From Pseudomonadota bacterium (GTDB lineage Bacteria; Pseudomonadota; Alphaproteobacteria; Sphingomonadales; Sphingomonadaceae): DNA of 13,446 bases. This document shows, one piece after another, positions 7,399 to 13,446 of this stretch (the stretch's first letter is position 1; each line of letters begins with the position of its first letter). The notes below the pieces were generated by a model. That model saw only the letters and a program-made list of their open reading frames with translations. It had not been told where the DNA came from and made no database searches. A program made the translations under genes and the position numbers. Location: assembly GCA_023436615.1 (NCBI GenBank), contig JAEZIO010000010.1, forward strand, positions 1 through 13,446. Direction: 5' to 3'.

Positions 7399-8987
7399 TG
7401 GCGGAAGTGCCGCATGCCCGTGAACAGCATCGCGAGCCCTGCCTCGTCGGCGGCTGCAATCACTTCGTCGTCACGGATCGAGCCGCCCGGCTGGATCACC
7501 GCCGTCGCCCCAGCTTCGGCGGCTGACAGCAGACCGTCGGCGAACGGGAAGAAGGCGTCCGACGCGACCGCCGAGCCGACCGTGCGCGGCTCCGGCCATC
7601 CGTTTGCCTCGGCGGCTTCCCGCGCGCGCAGCGCCGCGATGCGCGCGCTGTCGCGGCGGTTCATCTGCCCTGCGCCGACGCCTGCGGTGACGCCGTCCTT
7701 GGCGTAGACGATCGCATTCGACTTCACGTGCTTCGCCACGGTCCAGGCGAACAGGCAGTCGGCGAGCTCCCGCGCGGTCGGCTCACGCTTGGTCACGCAT
7801 TTGAGATGTTCGCGGGTGACATGGCCATTGTCCCGGTCCTGGACCAGCATTCCGCCGGCGATGATCGCCAGACTTTGCCCGGCGCGCGCCGGGTCGGGCA
7901 AATCGCCGGTCAGCAAGAGCCTCAAATTTTTCTTCTTGGCGAAGATCGCCCGAGCCTCCTCGTCGGCATCCGGCGCGACGACGACCTCGGTGAAGATGCC
8001 TGCGATGGCTTCGGCGGTGGCCGCGTCGAGCGGCCGGTTAGCCGCGACGATCCCGCCGAACGCGGAGACGCTATCGCACGTGAGGGCTTCCCTCCACGCG
8101 TCCACAAGGGATGCCCGAGTCGCGACGCCGCACGGGTTGGCATGCTTGACGATGACGATGGTCGGCTCGCTGTCTCGAAACTCCGACACCAGCTCGATCG
8201 CGGCATTGGCGTCGTTGAGGTTGTTGTAGCTGAGCTCCTTGCCCTGCACCTGGTCCGCTTGCGCGATTCCGCGCGCGTGTGGTCCCGCTGGAATATACAG
8301 CGCCGCCTTCTGGTGCGGGTTCTCGCCGTAGCGAAGCTCCATCTTGAGGTTGGACGAGAAAGTCCAGCTCCGCGGCCAGCGCTCGCCCTGGTCCCCAAAG
8401 GCGAACCATTGCGAGATCATCGAATCGTAGGCCGCCGTCAGGCCGAAGGCCTTCGCTGCCATGCGTTTCCTGAAGTCGAGCGAGGTCGATCCATCATGGC
8501 GCTCGAGCTCGGCGAGCAGGTCTTCATAGTCGGCGGGGTCGGTGACGATCGTGACGAACGCGTGGTTCTTCGCCGCCGAGCGCACCATCGACGGCCCACC
8601 GATGTCGATGTTCTCGATAATCTCGTCGCGGCCCGCGCCGCGCATCAGGGTCGCTTCGAACGGATAGAGGTTCACGACCACGAGATCGATGGGCGCGATC
8701 TGGTGCTGCTCCATGGCGGCCGAATGTTCGGCGTTGTCGCGAACGCCGAGCAGGCCACCGTGCACCTTCGGGTGGAGGGTTTTGACTCGGCCGTCCATCA
8801 TTTCGGGAAAACCGGTAAGATCGCTCACATCGCGCACATCGGCCCCGGCGTCGCGAAGCCTGGCGGCGGTGCCGCCCGTCGAGACCAGCTCCACCCCCCG
8901 CCCGACAAGCGCCTTCGCGAGCTCCTCAAGGCCCGACTTGTCCGACAGCGAAATCAGCGCGCGCCGCACCGGCACCAGATCAGTCAC
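7395..8987 (-). CDS. purH: Bifunctional AICAR formyltransferase / IMP cyclohydrolase
   Basis: 530 residues (E. coli PurH 529). It carries out the last two steps of IMP synthesis: formyl transfer from 10-formyl-tetrahydrofolate to AICAR, then ring closure. The N-terminal MGS-like cyclohydrolase domain shows ISLSDKSGL (12-20), STGGTAARL (36-44), DGRVKTLHPKVHGG (65-78), VVNLYPFE (104-111) and NIDIGGPSMVRSAAKN (126-141). The transferase domain shows LRYGENPHQKAA (218-229), KELSYNNLNDANAA (250-263), VKHANPCG (280-287, with the Lys-His pair K281/H282), and near the end GVGAGQMNR, ASDAFFPFADG and IQPGGSIRDDE. The start is the GTG read from 8987: it gives the standard N-terminus and has AGGAG 6 bases upstream. 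The frame stays open a further 57 codons, but those lie inside the heparinase-like gene and look unrelated. Last gene of the rsmB-rpe-heparinase-purH run, 14 bases after its neighbour. Confidence 0.97.
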   Translation of the reverse strand: MTDLVPVRRALISLSDKSGLEELAKALVGRGVELVSTGGTAARLRDAGADVRDVSDLTGFPEMMDGRVKTLHPKVHGGLLGVRDNAEHSAAMEQHQIAPIDLVVVNLYPFEATLMRGAGRDEIIENIDIGGPSMVRSAAKNHAFVTIVTDPADYEDLLAELERHDGSTSLDFRKRMAAKAFGLTAAYDSMISQWFAFGDQGERWPRSWTFSSNLKMELRYGENPHQKAALYIPAGPHARGIAQADQVQGKELSYNNLNDANAAIELVSEFRDSEPTIVIVKHANPCGVATRASLVDAWREALTCDSVSAFGGIVAANRPLDAATAEAIAGIFTEVVVAPDADEEARAIFAKKKNLRLLLTGDLPDPARAGQSLAIIAGGMLVQDRDNGHVTREHLKCVTKREPTARELADCLFAWTVAKHVKSNAIVYAKDGVTAGVGAGQMNRRDSARIAALRAREAAEANGWPEPRTVGSAVASDAFFPFADGLLSAAEAGATAVIQPGGSIRDDEVIAAADEAGLAMLFTGMRHFRH

Positions 8988-8993
8988 GAATCT

Positions 8994-8998
8994 CTCCT
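8994..8998 (-). promoter_or_regulatory. Shine-Dalgarno AGGAG of purH
   Basis: Read on the minus strand, GAGGAGAG precedes the GTG of purH with 6 bases between AGGAG and the start codon. It lies in the 14-base gap after the heparinase-like gene and decides the GTG start over the longer open frame. It is the clearest ribosome-binding site in the right-hand 12.8 kb. Confidence 0.8.
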
Positions 8999-9001
8999 CT
9001 T

Positions 9002-10654
9002 TCAGCTGGACCGGCGGAACTGCCAGTGCACTTCGGCGCCGGACGCGGGGGCCTCGCCGTTTATCACGAGCTGCATCGTGCGATGCGCCGCGCCGTGGCC
9101 GTCGACCATCAGGCTTTCCTCGACGCCGATGGCCGCGCCGCGACAGCGGAAGCTCCACGGCGGCGCCGCGGGCGAGCGCAGGATCGCGCCCATCCCGTCG
9201 GCAGTCACTGTCGGCTCGATTCCCGACGCCAGGTGAAATCGGATGGCGAACGGCGTGCCATCCTTCGAGCGGCGGCGGCTCCTCGCCGCCAGCTCATCGA
9301 TGCCGCGCACTTCCTTCCCGTCGTTGCCGAGCACCAGCGTCCGCTTGTGAAGCAGCCCGAAGGTGCGAGTATAGCCGTCGTGGCTGGCTTCGAGCCGGCT
9401 GGAGTCATTGTCATCCGACCGTTCGACCAGCACGTCGGTCACGCCCTTGCCCAGTGACCCGTCGTCGAGGATCGCCGTCGAGTTGGTATCGGCGACGGTG
9501 ACGGTGCTGTGCGCGGCGGTTGTCCGAAGCGCCCGGACGAGGTCCGCCGGCATCTGGCTCGGGAGGCCGCCCGGGCCACCGCAATTCACGACCAGCCGCT
9601 GCGGCCCGTCGGATAGCTCGATCGCGAGAGTGGAAGCGCAGCCGCTTGCGGCCGCCCTGGGGGGCGGTGGCGGTGCGGCGTCCATGACGACTATGGTTCC
9701 GAGCGCCGACAAACGGTGGAAACCCCACCCGCGCGGGTAGCGCAGCGGCCGGGCGCGCATCCCGCAACCCTCGACGACAGCGGTAATCCGGACCGGCTCC
9801 CCGCTATTGCCGCCCTGCCAGCTCGACAGCCCGCCATCGCCGAGAGTGACGCCGTGCAGCGCCGACAATGCTGCGGCGGCCGCCGTCTCGAAGCTTTCGG
9901 GCGGAGTGTGCTTCGCGGCGAAATAGGCGGCCCGCAAAAGGCCGAGACGTTCGACCAGCCGGACCTGTTCGTACGGGGTCCGGCTGATGAGCCCGCCGTC
10001 ATCCGACTGCGCTGAGGAGAGCGCGCGCCCCAGACCCGATTCCCCGCGCGCGACGCGCGCAACGCCGCCCTGGACGAGCAGAGCCGCCGCCACGGCGCCC
10101 GCCCAGGCCGTCACGCGCTTCAGCCCGGCAGGCGCCCGGTCGGCACTCGCCTCGAGATGGCGGGCTCCGCGCGCCAGGGTATTGAGCAGGGCCGAGCGAT
10201 AGCCCGCGTCGCTGCTCGACAGGATGTACGGTGCATAAGCCGTCCAGAAAAGGATCCGCTCGCCCCACAGCTCCGGCCGCCAGGCGGGGTCGACGCGGGT
10301 GCCGTGCGCCAGAAGCCAGCGCCCGACGATCGCCTCGGCAAGGCGCGCTCCCTTTTCGCGGGAGGCCGCAGCGGCAAGGTCGCGTAGCCAGGAGAAGCCC
10401 TGCAGCTGTTCCGCCAAAGGGCCGTCGGTGCCCACCGCGCCAAAGTCGAGGTCCTGGAGCGCCAGCGTTTCTCCCGCACAGGTAAAGCGGCCGGCAAGAA
10501 GTGAGTCACCGCGGCGGCGGTCGCCCTGCACATGGTCGCGCGGGACCGCGACCAAGCGCAGCGGTTGCCGGCGGGAGCCCGTCAGACGAGAGAGCAACGA
10601 GCCGCGAGCGAGCTTCTGGACGACGTCGCGCGCCGCGGCGTCCCGCCCGCTCAT
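9002..10654 (-). CDS. Heparinase II/III-family protein, substrate unknown
   Basis: 550 residues. It has the layout of the heparinase II/III family: an N-terminal (alpha/alpha) helical half (WLRDLAAAAS, WLLAHGTRVDPAW, ERILFWTAYAPYIL, SDDGGLISRTPYEQVRLVERL) and a C-terminal beta-rich half (GWGFHRLSALGTIVVMDAAPP, LVVNCGGPGG, FGLLHKRTL, PFAIRFHLASG, VHWQFRR). Family enzymes are lyases that cut uronic acid-containing polysaccharides. The N-terminus is polar and Arg-rich (MSGRDAAARDVVQKLARG) with no hydrophobic signal peptide, so export is not evident. I cannot assign catalytic residues with confidence. The ATG overlaps the rpe stop by 4 bases, and purH follows 14 bases after the stop, so it is embedded in a housekeeping operon. 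This rpe-heparinase-purH order is one I associate with sphingomonads. The family call is good; any statement about heparin, alginate or another glycan would be guesswork. Confidence 0.82.
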   Translation of the reverse strand: MSGRDAAARDVVQKLARGSLLSRLTGSRRQPLRLVAVPRDHVQGDRRRGDSLLAGRFTCAGETLALQDLDFGAVGTDGPLAEQLQGFSWLRDLAAAASREKGARLAEAIVGRWLLAHGTRVDPAWRPELWGERILFWTAYAPYILSSSDAGYRSALLNTLARGARHLEASADRAPAGLKRVTAWAGAVAAALLVQGGVARVARGESGLGRALSSAQSDDGGLISRTPYEQVRLVERLGLLRAAYFAAKHTPPESFETAAAAALSALHGVTLGDGGLSSWQGGNSGEPVRITAVVEGCGMRARPLRYPRGWGFHRLSALGTIVVMDAAPPPPPRAAASGCASTLAIELSDGPQRLVVNCGGPGGLPSQMPADLVRALRTTAAHSTVTVADTNSTAILDDGSLGKGVTDVLVERSDDNDSSRLEASHDGYTRTFGLLHKRTLVLGNDGKEVRGIDELAARSRRRSKDGTPFAIRFHLASGIEPTVTADGMGAILRSPAAPPWSFRCRGAAIGVEESLMVDGHGAAHRTMQLVINGEAPASGAEVHWQFRRSS

Positions 10655-11307
10655 CCCTCGCCCCGAAGCGCCCGGATATTGGCGGCGTACTTTGCGGGGC
10701 CGCCACGGAACGTCGCTGACCCGGCGACCAGCACATCGGCGCCGGCGCTCGCCGCCTGCGGCGCGGTTTCAGCATCGATTCCGCCGTCGACCTCGATCAG
10801 CACATCGAGATTTTCCTTGGCGACACGCTTGGCGATCGCCTCGATCTTGCGGAGCTGGCTGGCGATGAACTTCTGGCCGCCGAAGCCCGGATTCACGCTC
10901 ATCACCAGGACGAGGTCGATCTCCTCCAGCACGTAATCGAGCATCTTTGCCGGCGTTGCGGGATTGAGCGACACGCCGGCTTTCTTGCCGAGCGCCTTGA
11001 TGCGCTGCACGGTGCGGTGGAGGTGCGCTCCGGCCTCGGGGTGCACCGTGATGATGTCGGCACCGGCCTCGGCGAAAGCATCGAGAAACGGGTCAACCGG
11101 CGAGATCATCAGATGGACGTCGAAAGGCTTGGCGCTGTGCGGTCTCAGCGCCTTCACGACGGCCGGCCCGATCGTCAGGTTCGGCACGAAATGCCCGTCC
11201 ATCACGTCGATGTGAATCCAGTCCGCGCCGGCCTCGTCGACCGCGCGCACTTCCTCGCCGAGCCTCGCGAAGTCGGCGGAGAGGATCGAAGGTGCGATGA
11301 GCGGCAT
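10651..11307 (-). CDS. rpe: Ribulose-phosphate 3-epimerase
   Basis: 218 residues, normal for Rpe, a cytosolic TIM-barrel metalloenzyme that interconverts ribulose 5-phosphate and xylulose 5-phosphate in the pentose phosphate pathway. The sequence begins APSILSADFA (5-14) and shows the metal and acid/base residues H32 and D34 in IHIDVMDG, H65 in DVHLM, MSVNPGFGGQ (136-145) and D174 in EVDGGI, with a phosphate-binding VAGSATF (194-200). The ATG is 18 bases after the rsmB stop; no clear Shine-Dalgarno precedes it. The stop TGA overlaps the ATG of the heparinase-like gene. Its position between an rRNA methylase and purine genes fits general growth functions and ribose phosphate supply, but that link is inference. 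Confidence 0.97.
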   Translation of the reverse strand: MPLIAPSILSADFARLGEEVRAVDEAGADWIHIDVMDGHFVPNLTIGPAVVKALRPHSAKPFDVHLMISPVDPFLDAFAEAGADIITVHPEAGAHLHRTVQRIKALGKKAGVSLNPATPAKMLDYVLEEIDLVLVMSVNPGFGGQKFIASQLRKIEAIAKRVAKENLDVLIEVDGGIDAETAPQAASAGADVLVAGSATFRGGPAKYAANIRALRGEG

Positions 11308-11325
11308 CAGTCCGATTAGAACGGA

Positions 11326-12591
11326 TTAAGCGGAGCGGACAAGGCGCGCGGTAAAGAAGCCGTCGAGCCCGCCCTCCGCTTCGAGCAGCCCCGGCAGGAT
11401 CCGCAGGAAGCCCGCAGGCGTCGGCTTTAGCCATTCGGCGATCGGGTCCGGCGCCGAGATTCCGAATGCCGGGTTCGACGTGAGGAAATCCGTGATGATC
11501 TCCTCGCCCTCTTCCGGTTCGAGCGAGCAGACCGAATAAACGAGTACGCCGCCCGGTCGAAGCCACTCCGAGGCGCGGCGAAGCAGCTTTCGCTGGAGCT
11601 CGGCTGAATCGGCCATGATGCGCGGCCGCGCGCGGTAAAGCACTTCCGGGTGCCGCCGGAAGGTGCCCGTCGCGGAGCAAGGCGCGTCGAGCAGGAGCGC
11701 ATCGAATTGCCTCTCGGGCGCCCATTGCAGCACGTCGGCAGTGACCAGTTCCGCGGAAAGGCCGGTGCGGCGCAGATTCTCCGAGAGCCGGTTGAGCCGT
11801 TCGCTCGACGCGTCGACGGCCGTCACTTTATCGCCAGCGGCGGCAAGCTGCATCGCCTTGCCGCCCGGGGCGGAGCAGAGGTCAAGCACGTGGCCGGCAT
11901 GGGGCGGCATCAGCCGCGCCGGGAGCGACGCGGCCAAGTCCTGCACCCACCATTCGCCCGAACGGAAGCCCGGGATCGCCGTGACCTCCCCCGAATCATG
12001 CAGCCGCACATGCCGCGGCGCCAGCGACAGGCCGCCGGTTTCATTAGCAAAGGCGTGCCCGGCTTCCGCGGTCCTGAAGCTGAGGTCGAGCGGCGGACGG
12101 TTCGCGATCTGCCGGCGCGCCGCTTCGACGACGGTCTCGCCCCACGCCGCGGACCATCGTTGCTCCACTTCCGCCGGAAGGCGGGGCGCCGCACCTTGCG
12201 GCAAGCCACGTCGCAGCAAGGTGCCGAGCACCCCGTGCACCAGCCGCCGAGGGCCGCCGTCGACTAGCGGCAAGGCGGTAGCGACAAGGGCGTGCTCGGC
12301 CGTTCCGAGACCGATCTTCTGCGCCAGGGCGATCCGCAGCACCATGCGGGCCTTCGAATCGTCCGGCAGCCTCTTGCGCGTGGCGCCGTCGATCAATGCG
12401 TCGAGATCGGGGAGCCGCCGCAGCGCCTCGCCGGCTATGGCGAGCGCGAGAGCCCTGTCGCTGTCGGGGAGGCCACGCGCGGCCTGCGCCGCCGAATCGA
12501 GCTTCTGGCCGCGCCGGAGCACCGCATCGAGCATCCGCAGCGCGGCGCGGCGCGCGTCGAGCCCTTCGGTTCTTGGAATCCCCTCAGCCAA
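11326..12591 (-). CDS. rsmB: 16S rRNA m5C967-type methyltransferase, RsmB/NOL1/NOP2/Sun family
   Basis: 421 residues, normal for RsmB (E. coli 429). The N-terminal NusB-like RNA-binding domain (about 12-130: AALRMLDAVLRRG, RLVHGVLGTLLRR) is joined to a class I SAM-dependent methyltransferase domain. The SAM-binding motif DLCSAPGGKAMQLA (237-250) is followed by AVDAS (258-262), motif IV LDAPCSATGTFRRHPE (301-316) and motif VI YSVCSLEPEEGEE (352-364). Both cysteines of the two-cysteine RNA m5C mechanism are present, C305 and C355. It methylates a cytosine of 16S rRNA (C967 in E. coli). The start used is the TTG read from 12591; the nearby ATG at 12598 is in another frame and stops after four codons. 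The next in-frame Met is residue 20, inside the first conserved helix, so TTG is preferred. First gene of the leftward run. Confidence 0.93.
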   Translation of the reverse strand: MAEGIPRTEGLDARRAALRMLDAVLRRGQKLDSAAQAARGLPDSDRALALAIAGEALRRLPDLDALIDGATRKRLPDDSKARMVLRIALAQKIGLGTAEHALVATALPLVDGGPRRLVHGVLGTLLRRGLPQGAAPRLPAEVEQRWSAAWGETVVEAARRQIANRPPLDLSFRTAEAGHAFANETGGLSLAPRHVRLHDSGEVTAIPGFRSGEWWVQDLAASLPARLMPPHAGHVLDLCSAPGGKAMQLAAAGDKVTAVDASSERLNRLSENLRRTGLSAELVTADVLQWAPERQFDALLLDAPCSATGTFRRHPEVLYRARPRIMADSAELQRKLLRRASEWLRPGGVLVYSVCSLEPEEGEEIITDFLTSNPAFGISAPDPIAEWLKPTPAGFLRILPGLLEAEGGLDGFFTARLVRSA

Positions 12592-12607
12592 GGCGCATCT
12601 TCACGCA
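12592..12607. promoter_or_regulatory. 16-base gap between divergent starts of rsmB and the SdhAF4-type gene
   Basis: The two start codons face away from each other with only 16 bases between them. Any promoters must therefore lie inside the opposite gene's coding region. I could not recognise convincing -35/-10 pairs for either direction, nor Shine-Dalgarno sequences, so one or both messages may be nearly leaderless. Confidence 0.45.
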
Positions 12608-12787
12608 ATGGAACGGCCCCGGAAACGCCCAGCGCATCTCGACCCGCCGAAATATCTGTCCAAGTCGCCGCCCGTTCCCGAACCGGAGCCGGTCGCCAAG
12701 ATCAAACCGCCGGCGGGCGAAGAGGAGAAGCCCGATCCCACCCGCTACGGCGATTGGGAGAAGAAGGGCATCGCGATCGATTTCTAA
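12608..12787 (+). CDS. DUF1674 / SdhAF4-type succinate dehydrogenase assembly factor
   Basis: 59 residues, too short to stand out on length but recognisable by its C-terminus: PTRYGDWEKKGIAIDF is the hallmark of the DUF1674 (SDHAF4) family, whose eukaryotic member helps assemble the flavinylated SdhA subunit of succinate dehydrogenase. The middle (PPVPEPEPVAKIKPPAGEEE) is Pro/Glu/Lys-rich and probably disordered, as usual in the family. No signal peptide or membrane segment. The ATG at 12608 follows a 16-base gap to divergent rsmB, and the length matches bacterial homologues. The stop TAA (12785-12787) overlaps the gpsA stop on the other strand. No sdh genes are in the window, so the role is inferred from the family alone. 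Confidence 0.88.
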   Translation: MERPRKRPAHLDPPKYLSKSPPVPEPEPVAKIKPPAGEEEKPDPTRYGDWEKKGIAIDF

Positions 12788-13446
12788 ATACCTTCGGCGC
12801 GCGGCGGGCGCGACAACAGGCTTTCGAGGACTGATTCGACGGCCGCGCCTTTCAGCAGGTGATCCACGGCGTCGACGATCGGCATGTCGATTCCGCGCTC
12901 GCGCGCCAGCCGGGCAAGGACGGGTGCGGTGAACGCGCCTTCGGCCACCGTCCGGCGATCGGCCATCAGCTCCGCGGCAGAACGGCCCTGGCCGAGCCCC
13001 ACCCCAAGCGAATAGTTGCGCGAGCTCGTCGACGAGCAGGTCAGCACGAGGTCGCCGAGGCCGGAAAGGCCCGCCAGCGTTTCGGGCCGCGCCCCCTTCG
13101 CGATACCGAAGCGCGTCATTTCGGCGAACCCGCGCGCGATCAGCGCGGCACGCGCGTTCTGACCCAGGCCGCGCCCCTCGACGACCCCGCAGGCGATGGC
13201 GAGCACGTTCTTGACCGCTCCGCCTATTTCCGCCCCGGCGACGTCGTCGCTGACGTAGATCCGGAACGTCGGCTGAGCGAGCGCGGCGCGCAGCCGTTCC
13301 GCCACAGCTGCATCCTCAGCGGCGAGCGTGACGGCGGTCGGCAAGCCGGCTGCGACTTCATGCGCGAAGGTCGGGCCCGAAAGCACGGCGACGGGCGCTG
13401 CGGGGCAGGCTTCGGCGGCGACCTGATGCAGCAGCTCGCCGCTGTC
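12784..13446 (-). CDS. gpsA: NAD(P)-dependent glycerol-3-phosphate dehydrogenase, C-terminal part (5' end beyond window)
   Basis: 220 residues of about 330 remain; the gene enters from the right edge exactly in codon phase at 13446, and the N-terminal Rossmann GxGxxG segment is outside. GpsA reduces dihydroxyacetone phosphate to sn-glycerol 3-phosphate, the backbone for phospholipids. Visible family motifs in order: VLSGPTFAHE, DVAGAEIGGAVKNVLAIACG (with the conserved catalytic Lys of the AVKN stretch), NARAALIARGFAEM, LSGLGDLVLTCSS, SRNYSLGVGLG and the VAEGAFTA stretch near the C-terminus. An internal GTG at 13386 could be mistaken for a start, but it lies within the conserved VLSGPT motif and the frame stays open to the edge. 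Its TAG stop (12786-12784) overlaps the TAA of the SdhAF4-type gene (CTAA), leaving no room for a terminator. Confidence 0.95.
   Translation of the reverse strand, partial: DSGELLHQVAAEACPAAPVAVLSGPTFAHEVAAGLPTAVTLAAEDAAVAERLRAALAQPTFRIYVSDDVAGAEIGGAVKNVLAIACGVVEGRGLGQNARAALIARGFAEMTRFGIAKGARPETLAGLSGLGDLVLTCSSTSSRNYSLGVGLGQGRSAAELMADRRTVAEGAFTAPVLARLARERGIDMPIVDAVDHLLKGAAVESVLESLLSRPPRAEGI

Noticed and set aside
7728..9236. About 500-codon plus-strand open frame opposite purH and the start of the neighbouring gene
   Set aside because: It covers the complement of purH, which has full family length and motifs, and crosses a gene boundary; the product looks like nothing known.
9656..9678. G-rich run (GGGGGGCGGTGGCGG) as a G-quadruplex or regulatory element
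   Set aside because: It is the complement of codons for a short proline run in the heparinase-like protein; two-base G tracts give at best a weak quadruplex.
12571..12607. Promoter for the SdhAF4-type gene
   Set aside because: TTGGAAT (12573-12579) resembles a -35, but no GCTANA-like -10 occurs at an acceptable distance before the ATG.
1..13446. Mobile element, prophage, CRISPR, toxin-antitoxin or defence system, tRNA or rRNA
   Set aside because: No transposase, integrase, direct repeat array, nuclease-type accessory gene or structural RNA was seen; after position 600 nearly every base is in a recognisable core-type gene.

Overview
The window is almost entirely protein-coding, GC-rich bacterial DNA. 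From about position 600 to the right end it reads as one continuous piece of an alphaproteobacterial chromosome, most likely from the order Sphingomonadales. The pointers are the run rsmB-rpe-heparinase II/III-purH, a short DUF1674/SdhAF4 protein, an ABC ATPase with an alphaproteobacterial-type core, and a promoter resembling the Caulobacter housekeeping consensus. The placement is from memory of gene families and gene order, not from a search.

The left end (1 to about 600) looks like different DNA. It holds the end of a LivG-type branched-chain amino acid ABC ATPase, then the first ~46 codons of a LivF-type ATPase. Both are in the style of high-GC Actinobacteria (Acidimicrobiia-like). Inside the Walker A codons of the second gene the protein changes abruptly into an alphaproteobacterial DrrA/YadG-like ATPase. 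Composition changes at the same place: the three 60-base blocks from 1 to 180 are about 72-78% GC, while the four blocks from 601 to 840 are about 60-62%. The reading frame survives, so the gene looks intact but is a chimera. A false contig join at the conserved ATP-binding motif is the simplest reading. This is the main anomaly in the window.

Rightward genes after the junction: the ABC ATPase overlaps nadB (L-aspartate oxidase) by 4 bases. A 104-base gap carries a plausible promoter, followed by polA (full-length DNA polymerase I with all three activities). polA overlaps a Wzx-like polysaccharide flippase by 4 bases. The flippase meets purH tail to tail, the two stop codons sharing a CTAG palindrome.

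Leftward genes form a tight run, rsmB (rRNA m5C methyltransferase), rpe (ribulose-phosphate 3-epimerase), a heparinase II/III-family protein, then purH (the bifunctional last steps of IMP synthesis), with gaps of 18, -4 and 14 bases. Divergent from rsmB, 16 bases between starts, is a 59-residue SdhAF4-type assembly factor. Its stop codon overlaps that of leftward gpsA, which runs off the right edge.

I found no tRNA, rRNA, CRISPR array, insertion sequence, phage gene, toxin-antitoxin or defence locus. Apart from the chimeric end this is an ordinary, very compact housekeeping region. I do not see evidence for a new multi-gene system. The least explained components are the heparinase-like protein in a purine/pentose operon and the lone flippase coupled to polA.
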